Below, piece after piece: positions 44,652 through 54,921 of a stretch of 64,000 nt of DNA. Location of the stretch: contig VLJF02000033.1 of NCBI GenBank assembly GCA_008360975.2, positions 1-64,000 on the forward strand, read 5' to 3'. This stretch comes from Lichenostomus cassidix (Eukaryota; Chordata; Aves; Passeriformes; Meliphagidae). The stretch's first letter is position 1. Each line of letters opens with the position of its first letter. The notes beneath the pieces are model-generated. The model had not been told where the DNA came from, searched no databases, and saw only the letters and a program-made list of their open reading frames with translations. Position numbers and translations under genes: made by a program.

Positions 44652-46409
44652 ATGGAGGAGGAAGCTGTGAGGAAGAGGAAGATGCCCCAGGACAGCCAGG
44701 CAGGTGAGGAGGAAATCACTGCCCCTTTCCCCCTCTCTTCTGCTCCATCTCCCAACCCAGCATCACCCCCAACTGCAGGACAGCCCCACTGCCAATGCCG
44801 TTCTGCTGGGGATGGACTGGGGAGGGATGTCCTTCCCCTTCCCTCTGGCACGAAGACAAATCTCCTTCCTATTCTTCTTTCTTCCTCCTTCCTTCTTCTT
44901 TCTCTGTGTTTCTCCCGCTCCTTTCTTCTGCTTTTTCCTTCCTCTCCTTGTTCCTTCTCTTTCCTGTCTCTCGTTCCTTTTTCTTCATGCTACGTCCTCT
45001 TATTTCCTTTTCCTCATTCCTTCCTCTCCTTTCTCCTTCTTCCCCTTCTTCCTTCTCTTTGTTCCTTCTCCTTTTTCATTGCTCCCTGTCTTCCTTTTTT
45101 ACCTTCCTCACTTCCTTCATCTCCCTATTCCTGCTCGTTCTTCCTCTCTCTCTTCAATCCCTCCTCTCCTTGTTCCTTTCACTCACTCACTTGCTCATTC
45201 CTTCTTCTTCTTCTTGTGTCCTTCTTCTTCTGTCCTTCTTCTTCTGTCTCCTTCTTCTTCTTCTTCTGTGTCCTTCTTCTTCTTCTTGTCTCCTTCTTCT
45301 GTCTCCTTCTGCTGTCTCCTTCTTCTGTCTCCTTCTGCTGTCTTCTTCTCCTTCTTGTCTCCTTCTTCTGTCTCCTTCTTCTGTCTTCTCCTTCTTGTCT
45401 CCTTCTTCTTCTGCCTCCTTCTTCTTCTTCTGTCTCCTTCCTTCTTCTCCTTCTTCTCTTCCTCTCCTTCTTCCCTCCTCCCCCAGGGAATGAGCTGCAC
45501 ACGGAGACCAGGGATAACAAACTCCCATGTCAGAACCTTGTGGAAGAGGCTGTTTTGAGCAGTTCCACAGCACAGGAAGTCAACAAGGAGGATGAGCCCT
45601 GGAGATCCCCCCAGAGGAGGGGCTCCAAACCCAGCCCAGGGAGCTCTGAGGAGGAAAGACCCACCCTGCTCCAGGAAGGTGGCCAGAAATCCAGCCAGAG
45701 CTCTGACCAGGTGATCCATGAGCAGGTTCATGACAGAGAAAAGCCCTACAAGTGCTTTCAATGTGGGAAAAGCTTCAGCTGGAGCTCCCACCTCATCCGC
45801 CACCAGAAGATCCACACTGGGGAACGGCCCTACACGTGTGGGGAATGTGGGAAGGGCTTCAGTCAGAGCTCTGACCTGGTGGTCCACCAGCGCCTTCACA
45901 CAGGGGAACGCCCCTACAAGTGCTTGGAATGTGGAAAGCGCTTCGGCAAGAGGTCCAGCCTCACTTACCACCAGCGCTTCCACACTGGGGAACGGCCGTA
46001 CATTTGCTTGGAATGTGGGAAGAGCTTCAGTCAGAGCTCCCACCTTGTCAGCCACCGCCGGCTGCACACAGGGGAGCGGCCATACAACTGCTTGGAATGT
46101 GGGAAGAGTTTCAACCGTAGCTTCAGCCTTGTCATCCACCAGCGTGTCCACACTGGGGAACGGCCCTACGAGTGTAATGAGTGTGAGAAGAGGTTTCGGA
46201 CTGGCTCTGATCTTCTCATGCATCAGCAGATGCATACAGAGGAGAGGCCCTTCCACTGCACTGATTGTGGGAAGAGCTTCATCCGTAGCTCTGACCTAGT
46301 CAAGCACTGGCGCATCCACACGGGGGAGAGGCCCTACAGGTGCTTGAAGTGTGGGAAGAGCTTTACCCAGAGTTCTGCCCTGACCTCACACCAACGGACC
46401 CACTGGTAA
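44652..46409 (+). CDS. C2H2 zinc-finger protein, 8 fingers (gene 1)
   Basis: Two coding exons, 44652-44703 and 45487-46409, give 324 residues; the 79-nt exon begins at 44625 after an acceptor. The start is the ATG in [18 protein letters not shown], a short leader shared with gene 2. Exon 3 encodes a linker ([18 protein letters not shown]) and eight C2H2 fingers joined by TGERPY linkers. There is no KRAB or SCAN domain. DNA-contact residues (-1,2,3,6) per finger read WSHR, QSDV, KSSY, QSHS, RFSI, TSDM, RSDK, QSAS, so fingers differ and a sequence-specific nuclear DNA-binding role is likely. A decayed ninth finger follows the stop. The poly(A) signal is probably AATAAA at 46921. Target is unknown. 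It belongs to a local, tandemly duplicated bird-type family. Confidence 0.9.
   Translation: MEEEAVRKRKMPQDSQAGEEEITAPFPLSSAPSPNPASPPTAGQPHCQCRSAGDGLGRDVLPLPSGTKTNLLPILLSSSFLLLSLCFSRSFLLLFPSSPCSFSFLSLVPFSSCYVLLFPFPHSFLSFLLLPLLPSLCSFSFFIAPCLPFLPSSLPSSPYSCSFFLSLFNPSSPCSFHSLTCSFLLLLLVSFFFCPSSSVSFFFFFCVLLLLLVSFFCLLLLSPSSVSFCCLLLLLVSFFCLLLLSSPSCLLLLLPPSSSSVSFLLLLLLFLSFFPPPPGNELHTETRDNKLPCQNLVEEAVLSSSTAQEVNKEDEPWRSPQRRGSKPSPGSSEEERPTLLQEGGQKSSQSSDQVIHEQVHDREKPYKCFQCGKSFSWSSHLIRHQKIHTGERPYTCGECGKGFSQSSDLVVHQRLHTGERPYKCLECGKRFGKRSSLTYHQRFHTGERPYICLECGKSFSQSSHLVSHRRLHTGERPYNCLECGKSFNRSFSLVIHQRVHTGERPYECNECEKRFRTGSDLLMHQQMHTEERPFHCTDCGKSFIRSSDLVKHWRIHTGERPYRCLKCGKSFTQSSALTSHQRTHW
44860..45486 (+). repeat. 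Long polypyrimidine tract in zinc-finger intron
   Basis: About 620 bases are almost purely C/T on the + strand. From 45195 on it becomes a near-tandem of CTTCTTCTGTCTC. It ends at the splice acceptor of the finger exon. The open frames on both strands here (Ser/Phe/Leu-rich or Arg/Glu/Lys-rich) result from this composition. Confidence 0.95.
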
Positions 46410-47252
46410 GAGAAGCCCAAGCGTTCCAACTGCAGGAAGAGCATTGGAGGATCCATGTTGGGCAGAGGCCTGGTGACCCATGTTCCTGCTGATCCACACT
46501 GGAAGACACCTGGCTGGTGGTCTCCACATCCATCGGGATGCAGACTGACATTGGAAATTAATTGGGAAGAGCAGATTTCTAGACTGTAGACCCCAAAAAA
46601 TCTCACCTGCTCCATCCAATAATTCCTTCCTGTGTCACCAAGCAACACTGGATGATCGTCATTTTCCAACCTAAATAATTCCACAATTCTAATTCTCTAT
46701 GGCCCCATGGGTGTCTTGCACAGCCAAATGGTGACGGACTGGTGTAAAGACCAAAATTGTTGAGACAGTAGGGTGATGACCCCTCCAAAAAGGCTCTTCC
46801 ACCCACCCAACCCAACCCCATGGATACTCACATGATGCTGACATGTAAATCTTTTTATTTTGACCTTGATTTTCTTTTGATTCCTGTTCATGCCTTAGAA
46901 ACACCTGAGGTTGGGGTAAAAATAAAGAAATTGAATGAAGTCCTCTAAACCCCCACCATTTTACTGGGATTTTAGGGGCTCAGGGAGATATTTGGGGAGA
47001 TGTGTGAGAGTTTTCTCCATCACCTTGCACCCCAAATCCAAGAGGGATCAATCCGTTACATCAAAATGACTCACTCCCAACCTAAAATAGCTCCATCCCA
47101 CCCCTAAAGGGCATGAACCCACCTCAAAATGGCTCAATTCCACCCCAAAAATTACATAATCCCACAGCACTCCCAACTCCCAAAACATGGGGTAGGATGT
47201 GGCTGGGAGGAGTGGGATGGAGTTTGGAATAGAGGAATGGGGTTTGGGAGGG
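46410..47252 (+). other. Zinc-finger gene 1 3' UTR and intergenic
   Basis: The UTR-like sequence starts with a relict finger and contains AATAAA at 46921-46926. Beyond about 46950 there are short imperfect repeats (CACCCCAAAATGGCTC-like near 47060-47150) and no gene. Confidence 0.5.
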
Positions 47253-47336
47253 GTGGGATGGGATGGGATGGGATGGGATGGGATGGGATGGGATGGGACA
47301 GGATGGGATGGGACAGGATGGGATGGGATAGGATGG
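47253..47336. repeat. (GGGAT)n microsatellite
   Basis: About sixteen GGGAT pentamers, with a few GGACA or GGATA variants toward the right end. Confidence 0.97.
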
Positions 47337-48020
47337 AGGAAATAGGGCTTGGAAAGGGGACCTTCATATCCAGGAGGGGGGGGGATTGGGATTTGGATTG
47401 GGAGTGATAGGATGCAGGCTGGGGGCTGGAATTAAGTTTGGAATGGATGTGATCCAGAATAAGATAGCAAAAGATTGGGGATGTTAAGAATGGGGTGGGA
47501 CCATGTCCATGAGAATGTTTCAGGGTATCCCCCAAATCTGAGGTTTTGGGATATCTGCCATTCCTGAAGGGATTTTGGGATATTCTCCATTCCTGAGGGG
47601 ATTTTTTGGGCACCCTGCATCCTGAGGGAGTTTTTGGGGTACCCAGAATCCTAGGTGGAGGACAGTGGGAGAGGGGGGATGTGTGGCTCTGGCATTTGGA
47701 GGACAGCCCCAGAAGTGATACAGGGAGCCCGTTTTGGAGAGGACCCTACTGCTTTTTGCTAATTTTGGGGCATTAAAAACTGCTTTTGGGAATATACTGC
47801 TCAATTTTGGGGTCTGAGGTGACTTTCCCTCATTTTCAGGGGCTGCAGTGATGCCCCCTCACTATGGGACGATGAGGTGACTATATTTTGGGAAGCAGCT
47901 TGCTGCTTTCCGCCAATTTTCAGGGTTGTAAATAGCTTGTGGAGGTCCCCTGCCCTCATTTTGGGGGGTTGGGGTGACCCCGTGGTTCATCCAATGGCTG
48001 AGAGGTTATGAGTGGCTTTT
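47337..48020. other. Intergenic, degenerate G-rich repeats
   Basis: At 47545-47650 three loose copies of CATTCCTGAGGGGATTTTTTGGG are spaced about 30-34 bases apart. No gene was recognised. Confidence 0.4.
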
Positions 48021-48024
48021 GGGG

Positions 48025-48500
48025 GTCCCCCGTTTGCGGGACACCCCCATGGAGCAGGGTGTCCCCTTGCTGCAGCCCCAGCCCTCAGGCAGCGCTCAGC
48101 TGAGCAGAGAGCTTGGCGCTGATCACTCGCCTGCTCCCCGCAGCACCCAGCGCTCCCTACCTGGACACCACCTGTGCCCCCCTCGCCCCAGCGCCCCCCG
48201 GGAGCGGAATTTGAGGCGGGGGGGAGGTGGAGGGTGCCCATGCTGGGCCCCCCCTTGCTGTCCCGGCAACTGGGGGCCGAGTGCGGGGGGAGCCCCGCGG
48301 GCATTGCCCGGCCCTGCCCGGCACGGCTGATGCCGCCCGCCAGCGCTGCGCACTGCTCCGGACTGGTGCTGCCAGTGCCGCGCGGGGCGGGGCCGCTTTG
48401 GGGACGCCCCCGGGCAGAGCGCTTTGGGCTGCTTTGGGGCTCTGGGCACCTGCAAAACCGGCGCTGGACATGGGGTGTGTGGGGGAAGCTGGGGCCCTAC
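48025..48500. promoter_or_regulatory. CpG-rich island
   Basis: GC- and CpG-rich (GCCCGGCACGG, GGGGCGGGGCCGC) with a CAGCGCTCAGCTGAGC palindromic stretch near 48092. It lies about 400-850 bases before the orphan zinc-finger exon at 48890 and could be a promoter remnant. No complete gene follows. Confidence 0.4.
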
Positions 48501-48679
48501 TGGTGGAACTGGGACTCCCCCTGGCTGCGGGGGAGGAGGGCGGAGGGGGGGAAAGGGGTAACAGTGGAAAAGTGGGAGAAGAGTTGGAATAAGGGGACCC
48601 TTGTTCTGAGGTAGACTTGGGGTAGGTTACCGTGCTGGGGGGTAGCTGGAGTCTGGGGAGACCACGGTAAAGGGTGGGG

Positions 48680-48885
48680 ATAAGGGGAGGTGGGGATAAG
48701 GGGAGATGGGACAGCGGGTTGGAGCCTTGGAGCGTTCCCTGGGCCTTGGGGGCGAGGGAAGCAGATCCACACTAGTGTGGTTCCCAAACTCCCGGTCCAT
48801 CCCTGTGGAGGTGATGGGGGGGTTTACCCCATTCCGTAGCTGGTGCTGTCGTGGGGCTAGGGTTGGGTTAAGGCAGCTGTGGTGT
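48680..48885 (+). pseudogene. Possible MHC class II beta 5' flank fragment
   Basis: It shares ordered words with the two inverted MHC-like arms at 51290-51715 and 52340-52760: a GGGG...GGAAGCAGATCCACACT block and an AGCTGGTGCTGT block about 85 bases later. It carries no exon 2. The assignment is weak. Confidence 0.35.
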
Positions 48886-48889
48886 AGAG

Positions 48890-49058
48890 TGGAGGAAAGG
48901 GTGGCCATGGAGGACGAGAGGCAGAAGCAGGAGCAAGAGCAGGAGGAGTGGGAAGTGACAGGAGGGATGGAAGAGGAGGAGAAGGAGGAAGCTCGGGAGT
49001 CCACTGCCCACTGTACCACCCCCGGCAGCATCACCTCCTTCTCCCCAGTATTGTGCTG
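48890..49058 (+). pseudogene. Orphan first exon of a C2H2 zinc-finger gene
   Basis: A purine-rich exon (GAGGACGAGAGGCAGAAGC...) ends at a GTGAGCTCACC donor. The intron start (CCTAGATATCTCGAGGCATCCCC... CCAGCAGAGCCCCGGCGG) parallels gene 2 after 53091 (CCCCAGATATCTTGGATGTCCCC... CGGCAGAGCTCGGGCTGCGG). A solo LTR at 49194 interrupts the intron, and no finger exon follows before the MHC-like segment. Promoter activity is possible, but no protein can be predicted. Confidence 0.6.
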
Positions 49059-49193
49059 GTGAGCTCACCCTAGATATCTCGAGGCATCCCCTAGAGGTGG
49101 GGTTTTTTTGGAGGTGTCCCAGTGGCGGCTGCCAGCAGAGCCCCGGCGGTGGTTGGGGGAATGTGGAATCCCAGTACCGGCAGTGTGGGCGAT

Positions 49194-49784
49194 TGTAAGA
49201 ATTGACTCCGTGGGGTTTAGCTATGGGGGTAAAAATAGAGGCGAGAGATCTTCAAAGCATGAGGGTTTATTGCGAAATAGAGTGGGGGTGAAAGGCCTGT
49301 GAGCTGCAAGACGCGACTCCAAGCAGGCCAGCAGAAAGGGGCGAGAGAGAGAGAGAGCAGAAAGAAGAGAGCAAAAAAAGAGAGCGATTTGCCATTTACA
49401 ATACAATAAATTGTCTTCTCTGTTGAATATTCAACTCTTCTTTAACCAATCTAAGACAAACTACAAGTCCTACAGCATTTACATACAGCCTATAAGAATC
49501 ATCACATTACCATACAGGGTCATGTTTCAAACCTTAAAAAAACTGCCTTTTAGGGATTTCTGTCAGGCAGGTAGGGTCAGCCCCGGTCCTTGGACTTGCC
49601 TGGGCAGAGGGCATTGTTCTATCAAGAAGGGGGATTACCTGCCTTGGTCATACCATTGTTCTCTTAGTTACTCTACAACTCGAATCTTGTTTTCATTTCA
49701 ATCTCGCTCATATTTTCCATATTCTCATCATCTTTTGCAAGGCTATCATATCTGTAAGGCCTTCCTATTTCATCTTCCCTAACA
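49194..49784 (-). mobile_element. Solo LTR with 6-bp TSD GGCGAT
   Basis: This 591-bp block is flanked by GGCGAT at 49188-49193 and 49785-49790. On the minus strand it begins TGTTAGGGAAGATG and ends GAATTCTTACA. TTTATT at 49266-49271 is its AATAAA. It is the sister of the nested LTR at 4356-4972, differing by about 26 bp in length. Confidence 0.93.
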
Positions 49785-49790
49785 GGCGAT

Positions 49791-50384
49791 GCCTGTTTTG
49801 GGGGCACCTGGGAGAGCCGAGGGGGAGAACCTACAAGGAAACTTACTTATCTTGCCTGCATAACATCCCAAGTAGGATCATATTTTTGTCTCAACTTTTT
49901 GCAGAAAGTCACCGACCTGAGCTGGGGCCAGGATGGAAAATGCTAAATGGACTAAAGCCCATCCCACCTTGGGCCCTGTAAACAGAGGCCCTGAGTGAGA
50001 CCCTTGAAGCTCTGCTGGGCTGCAGCAGCTGTGACAGTGACCTCCCTGTGCTGGCGCCTCTCCGAGCCAGGAACTCTTCCGTTTGCTGCAGTTGGGGGAT
50101 CCCTGAACAATGATGGGTCCTGGGCTGAGCCACTCAATTCCTTGAGGCTCTGCCCTGCACCCAGTGAGAAGGCATCCAAAGGCATCCAAAGTGAGAATTC
50201 TGCTGGATTCCAGGGGAATTTCCCACAGGGACCTCGTACAGACTGCTGTCCGTGTGTGCGCGAGAGTGAATCTGCCACAGCTAATGTCGTGGGAATGCTG
50301 CTCTCCTGGAGTCTGAAGTACTTTAGATTTATAAGTCAGTCAGGCCCATGAGTAAGTTGCTGCTGTGGTAAATTCTATATGAAT
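49791..50384. other. Intergenic sequence, no gene recognised
   Basis: Moderately GC-rich sequence without recognisable exons, RNA genes or LTR ends. A short tandem, AAGGCATCC, occurs at 50169-50188. Confidence 0.4.
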
Positions 50385-50510
50385 CCTTTGCTAAATTGTT
50401 TAACTGAAGTTATAAGTTCAGTGAAGTTAAATGCTGTTAACTTAAGGTGCTGTTAATTTTCAGTTAAGTACCGTTAAGTTTAAGTGCTGTTAATTTGAAT
50501 TTAAGTGTAT
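50385..50510 (+). repeat. A/T-rich GCTGTTAA/TTAAGT array
   Basis: Repeated GTTAA(G/T)TT and GCTGTTAA units resemble the array at 30280-30790 inside the young ERV. No LTR follows here, so it may be an ERV 3' relic. Confidence 0.6.
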
Positions 50511-50768
50511 TCATTTTTATCCTTACCCTTTCTATCCTTTTGTCTCCTCCCCTCCTGCCCCCCACCTCTACATAGATAATTTTGAGTTTAGTTTGGTGTT
50601 GATTGCTTGATTTTGGATTTTTGTTTCCCTCTTCTTGGTGTGCTTTAACCATCCAGTAAGGCAGAGTGAACCTTGCCAAGGAAGTTTGTCATGCTGTCAC
50701 TTTTTATATGAGGCCTGTTTTTGCTTATGCCTTTCCCAGTGATTCCTCAAGTGACCTTAAAACACTCA

Positions 50769-51066
50769 ATCCCAACAGAAGAACAGCTCTGCAGACATCC
50801 AACGCAGTGCAGGAGGGGCAGGAGCTGCTCCAGGTGCTGGATTGCCCTGCAGCCCCTGGAGGAGCCCACCCTGGATCAGGGGGATGCCTGAAAAGAAGGC
50901 CATGAGCCCGTGGGAAGCCCGTGCTGGAGCAGCCTCCCTGCAGGGCCCTGTGGATCCCTGGAGAGGAGCCCAAGCTGGAGCAGCTTTGCTGGAAGGACTT
51001 GTGGCCCTATGGGAGTCACATGCTTGGGCAGGAGAAGGACTTTGACTCCTCTGCCTGAACAGCACA
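50769..51066 (+). mobile_element. Family L LTR fragment
   Basis: It matches the central module of the 42301 copy in order: GAAGAACAGCTCTGCAGACATCC, GGAGGGGCAGGAGCTGCTCC, TGGCCCTATGGGAGTC, GACTCCTCTGCCTGAACAGC. Both LTR ends are missing. Confidence 0.7.
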
Positions 51067-51289
51067 GCTTGGCTGCTTTTGGGGTGTTAGCAACTGCCCT
51101 GTGCGGGGGATGGGGTGTGTGATGAGAGCTGAGGCCACACTGGTGATACTGGTGGTGGTGAGTGCCTCCTGGCTGGGGGTGAGGAGCTCTCGGATGAGCG
51201 CCATGCATGGGATGAGAAGTGGAGGTATGGAAGGAAAGAAGGGAAGAAGGTGGAATAAGGGGGGGTGTGGGATCCCCAAACTGAACGAG

Positions 51290-51715
51290 AGAGAGGGTCG
51301 GTCACCCCCTAGCCTGGCTGGCGCGAACTGGGGTTTGGGTGGATGATAAGAAAGAGATGAGAGAGAAGGGAAGAGGGGAGGTGGGCAGTAGGAATGGGGT
51401 TGTCATGGAGGTCCCTTTATGCTCCCCATCACTTGATCTCTGGCATGATTCCCTGGGGCTCTGAGTGGGTTGGATCCACACTGGGGGGTCCCCGAGAGCC
51501 CTGTCCCCCCCTGGAGGGCTCATGGGGGCTTCCCCCTCACCCAGCAGCTGGTGCTGTGGTGGCTATGGCGCCGAGAGGGGTGGAAAAGGGGATTCAGCGA
51601 TGGCCCTGATGTCCCAACCTGCTGTGGTGCGCTGGGGGCTGCTGGGGGGGACTGCTGGGGGGGACTGCTGCCCTGTCTTGCTGCACCCAGAGAGGTGTCC
51701 CAGTGGATGGGAAAG
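51290..51715 (+). repeat. Left arm of inverted MHC class II-like duplication
   Basis: Reading rightward, this arm parallels the minus strand of 52340-52760. Both show GAGGTCCCTTTATG / GGTCCCTTTGTATC, then GGGGCTCTG...GGATCCACACTG, then CAGCAGCTGGTGCTGTGGTGG / CAGTAGCCGGTGCTGCGGTGG. Both end in an acceptor plus the first ~25 bases of an MHC class II beta exon 2. Confidence 0.65.
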
Positions 51716-51939
51716 GCTTAGTGTCACTTCCTTAACAGCCCCAAGCGGATGAGGTTCATGGACAGGAACATCAACACCCGGGAGCAGCTCGGGCGCTATG
51801 GCGGGGACATCCCAGATGGGGAAATCCAGGCCAGGCACTGGAACAGCCACAAAATGGCTGGAAAACAGACAGACTGTCCTGGACAGGTTCTGCTGGCACA
51901 ACAATGAGCTCTTGGTCCTGTTCGCCGTGAACTGGAGAA
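51691..51939 (+). pseudogene. MHC class II beta exon 2 (beta-1 domain) pseudogene
   Basis: A CACCCAG acceptor at 51684-51690 opens a 249-nt exon with a GTGAGT donor at 51940. It reads like the peptide-binding beta-1 domain of a class II beta chain: ECHFLN-like start (here CHFLNSP), RMRFMDRNINTREQLGRY, QARHWNSHK, then in another frame RQTVLDRFCWHNNELLVLF. An in-frame TAG (51719-51721) and a frameshift near 51855-51862 inactivate it. The usual 270-nt length is shortened. No exon 1, beta-2 domain or transmembrane exon was found nearby. The intact protein presents peptides to T cells at the cell surface. Loss of one domain alone, among LTRs and zinc-finger pieces, suggests a duplicated fragment. 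Confidence 0.75.
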
Positions 51940-52335
51940 GTGAGTGTAGGGCAGGGTATGTCCCAGCTTCCCTCTCGTGGTTTAGGAATGATATTCCCCA
52001 ATTAGTGTTCCCACTGGAACACCCCAAACCAGGTGCCAGTAGTCTCCGCCCGTCGCCCTGAGGTGGTCTGGAATAACCCCAGGGTCCTGGATGCACCCCT
52101 GTAACCCTGTCCTGGCCAGAACCAGGACAGCAGCCCACCTCCCTGCCCCATGTCTGATGGACACTTCACCTCGATGTCCTCCTGGCCTTCATCATCCTTG
52201 GGGGAGGTAAATTTTTGTTTCCTTTTTCTTGGTGTGCTTTAGGCATCCAGTAATCTTCTCCCCTTCTATCCCTCCTACTTCTCCTCCTCCATCCCTTCTC
52301 CTGTTCTCCCCAAGACCAGCACCCACCCTTGGTCC
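51940..52335. other. Spacer between inverted MHC-like arms
   Basis: Beyond the donor I see no beta-2 exon. Near 52212-52257 a ~45-bp sequence (CTTGGTGTGCTTTA core) repeats that at 50634-50660; both encode KAHQE-GNKN on the minus strand, but in no recognised gene. Confidence 0.45.
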
Positions 52336-52339
52336 CCGG

Positions 52340-52760
52340 TTCCCATCCGCTGGAACACCTCTCTGTGGGCAGGGACACAGGCCATGGCGTGACCCCCCCA
52401 CCCGCCCCAGCAACTTCCAGCACCCCACAGCAGGTTGGAAGCCCACGAGGCCACCCCGGCCCCCCCTTTCCTACTCCCCTCTGCTCCACGGCCACCGCAG
52501 CACCGGCTACTGGGTGCCCACGAGCCCCCAGGGATGAACAGGTGTGTTGGAGAATCCCCCCACAGTGTGGATCTGCCTCCCCCAGAGCCACGGACAACCC
52601 CTCCAGTGATTAAATAATGGAGATACAAAGGGACCCCCTTTGAGAACCCCTTTCCCGGTGTACCACCTCCCTTTATCCTCCTTCTCCCACTCCTTTCCCA
52701 TCGCCCCCCAAATCCCAGCTCCCCCCCGCCCCACCTCGGTTTGGGGCTGACCCAGCTCCT
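52340..52760 (-). pseudogene. Right arm: MHC class II beta intron 1 / exon 2 start fragment
   Basis: On the minus strand, a CCCACAG acceptor followed by AGAGGTGTTCCAGCGGATGGG (exon start at 52362) matches the exon 2 start at 51691 (AGAGGTGTCCCAGTGGATGGG). Homology to the left arm extends about 400 bases upstream and stops about 25 bases into the exon. The two copies face each other. It is too short to encode anything. Confidence 0.6.
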
Positions 52761-52859
52761 CTGTCGCTCGGTTTGGGGGTCCCCCACCCGTTTTGTCCGT
52801 TCTTCCCCCAGTTCACATGTGTCTCGCACCCCCTCTCACGCCAGAGCTCCTGGGCCGCC

Positions 52860-53091
52860 GCCGGACGGATGGAGCGGAAGTGGGGGAGCAGAAGGAAGAG
52901 GAAGGATAGCTGAAGAGGAGGAGCAGGATCAGAAGGAGGAGGAGAAACCGGAAGAGGACGAGGAAGAGGAGAAGGAGGAAAAGGAGAAAAAGAAGAAAAG
53001 AAAAAGGAAGAGGAGGAAATTCGTGGGTCACCGCCCCCTGTATCCGCAGCCCTCCCGGCCCCTGGAACATCTGTCCCGCCTCATCCGGCAG
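52860..53091 (+). other. 5' UTR exon of zinc-finger gene 2
   Basis: A purine-rich exon (GAGGAGG, GAAAAAG runs) ends CTCATCCGGCAG with donor GTGACCGGGG at 53092, the same junction as in gene 1 and the two orphan exons. It is immediately preceded by the MHC-like arm. The upstream edge is approximate. A short upstream ATG frame lies within it. Confidence 0.6.
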
Positions 53092-53765
53092 GTGACCGGG
53101 GATGGGGAACTCGCCCCAGATATCTTGGATGTCCCCGGGAGGTCCCGGTCGTGCCTGTCGGCAGAGCTCGGGCTGCGGCGGGGAGGATGCGGGGTCCCCG
53201 GTGGCACGTGGAAATCGCCCGGCGTGGGTGGGGGACACCGGTTCTGGCGACCCCTGGCGTGGGAGACCGGAGAGGGGCAATACCGGTTTGAAATACCCCC
53301 GGCAGACTGGAAAGGGGGAAGCACAGAGTTGACGGGGAGGGCAGGATCCCCTCCACCCGGAAACGGGGAACGGGGAGAGGGGGCACTCCCGGCATCCTGG
53401 AGTGGGGGGAGCCTGAAGAGGGGGAAGCCTGGAACCGCCAGCAGCCGAAGCAGAGACTCAGGGGAGGAGGGACCCCTAGGACTTGTAAAACTTCCGGCAA
53501 CCCTAAGCGGGACCCAAGAGTGGGAAGACCTCCAGGACCCTAAAATGGAGAGACCAGAGAGGGGAGAATCTTGGAGGGCTTTTTGCTGAATCTTAAAATT
53601 TTGGCGGGTTTTTTTGCTGCATCGTGGTGTTTTGGTGGTTTTCATGGACACAAGATGCCCGGTGACTTCTAGAGATGGACTTGGGCAGGAGGAACCTCCA
53701 ACCCACCACACTCACATGTTGTTTTTCTCCAAACCCAGGATTTGTCATTTCTAAGCCTTGGCTGG

Positions 53766-54835
53766 ATGGAGGAGGAGGCTGCAAGGAAGAGGAAGATGCC
53801 CCAGGACACCCAGGCAGGTGAGGAGGAAGTCACTGCCCCTTTCCCCCTCTCTTCTGCTCCATCCCCAGCCCATCATCGGCCCCAGCTGCAAGACAACCCT
53901 GCTGCTGACTCTGTCTAGCCAGGGATGGATTGAGGGGATGTCCTTCCCCTTCCCTCTGGCACAGAGGCAAATCGCATTCGTTCCTTGTCCTTCCTCCCCC
54001 AGGCACTGAGCTGCAGACCAAGGCCAGGGAGGATGAATCCCCACGGTGGAATCTCGTGGAAGAGGCTGTTTTGAGCAGCTCTACAGCACAGGAACTCAAT
54101 GGGGAGGAAAAGCCCCTGAGATCCTGCACAAGGAGGGGCTGCAAACCCAGCCCAGGGAGCTGTGAGGAGGAAAGACCTGCCCTGTGCTGGGAAGGCAGCC
54201 GGAAATCCAGCCAGAGCTCCAAGGTGGTGGAGAAGCTTTACAATGAGGAGAAGCCCTACAAGTGCTTGGAATGTGGGAAGAGCTTCAGCCGGAACTTCCA
54301 CCTCCTCCGCCACCAGATGATCCACACAGGGGAACGTCCCTATGAGTGCTTGGAATGTGGGAAGAGCTTTAGTCGGAGCTCCTGCCTGATTCGCCACCAG
54401 ATCATCCACACTGGGGAACGTCCCTACACATGTAAGGACTGTGGGAAAAGCTTCAGTGACCGCTCCAACCTTCTCACCCACCAGCGCCTGCACTCCAGGG
54501 AACGGCCGTACCAGTGTGGGGAGTGCGGGAAGAGCTTCAGCATCAGCTCTGACCTGATCCAGCACCAGAAGATCCACAGTGGAGAACGGCCCTACGAGTG
54601 TCCCGAGTGTGGGAAGAGGTTTCGGACCAGCTCACATCTCCTCCTGCATCAGCGCACGCACACAGGGGAAAGGCCCTTCCGCTGCCCTGACTGCGGGAAG
54701 GGCTTCAAACGCAACTCCCACCTCACTGTCCACAGGCGCACCCACACTGGGGAGAGGCCCTACAAGTGTCTTGAGTGTGGGAAGAGCTTCTCCACCAGCT
54801 CTGCCTTGACCACACACCAATGGAGCCACCAGTAA
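53766..54835 (+). CDS. C2H2 zinc-finger protein, 7 fingers (gene 2)
   Basis: Coding exons 53766-53817 and 54003-54835 give 294 residues; the 79-nt second exon starts at 53739, identical in length and phase to gene 1. The leader is [17 protein letters not shown], followed by a [19 protein letters not shown] linker and seven C2H2 fingers. Contact residues (-1,2,3,6) read RFHR, RSCR, DSNT, ISDQ, TSHL, RSHV, TSAT, quite unlike gene 1, as expected when duplicated finger genes diverge in target. There is no KRAB or SCAN. Two linkers read SRERPY and SGERPY instead of TGERPY. A well-preserved eighth finger lies beyond the stop (54836-54915). A nuclear sequence-specific DNA-binding role is expected from the family; the target is unknown. 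Confidence 0.9.
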
Positions 54836-54921
54836 GGAAGGCCTTGCGAGTGCCCTGACTGTCAGAAGAGGTTTGTCTGCTGCTCCAACTTCATCAACCA
54901 TCAGAGGACCCACACTGGATG
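54836..54921 (+). pseudogene. Eighth finger beyond the gene 2 stop codon
   Basis: Directly after the TAA the same frame continues with CECPDCQKRFVCCSNFINHQ, then RTHTG and a TGA. Cysteines and histidines are all in place, so the finger was part of the protein until the TAA arose, or it is reached only by stop readthrough. Confidence 0.8.

Noticed and set aside
45179..46256. Arg/Glu/Lys-rich minus-strand frames, up to 353 residues
   Set aside because: Antisense of the zinc fingers and of the polypyrimidine tract; no independent evidence.
44475..46409. Single 644-residue protein for zinc-finger gene 1
   Set aside because: The open frame reads through the polypyrimidine intron; splice sites at 44703/44704 and 45486/45487 match gene 2 in position, phase and exon size.
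52741..53589. 282-residue + strand frame upstream of gene 2
   Set aside because: It reads through exon 1 and into intron 1 across a clear GTGACC donor; the acidic/basic stretch is purine-tract composition.
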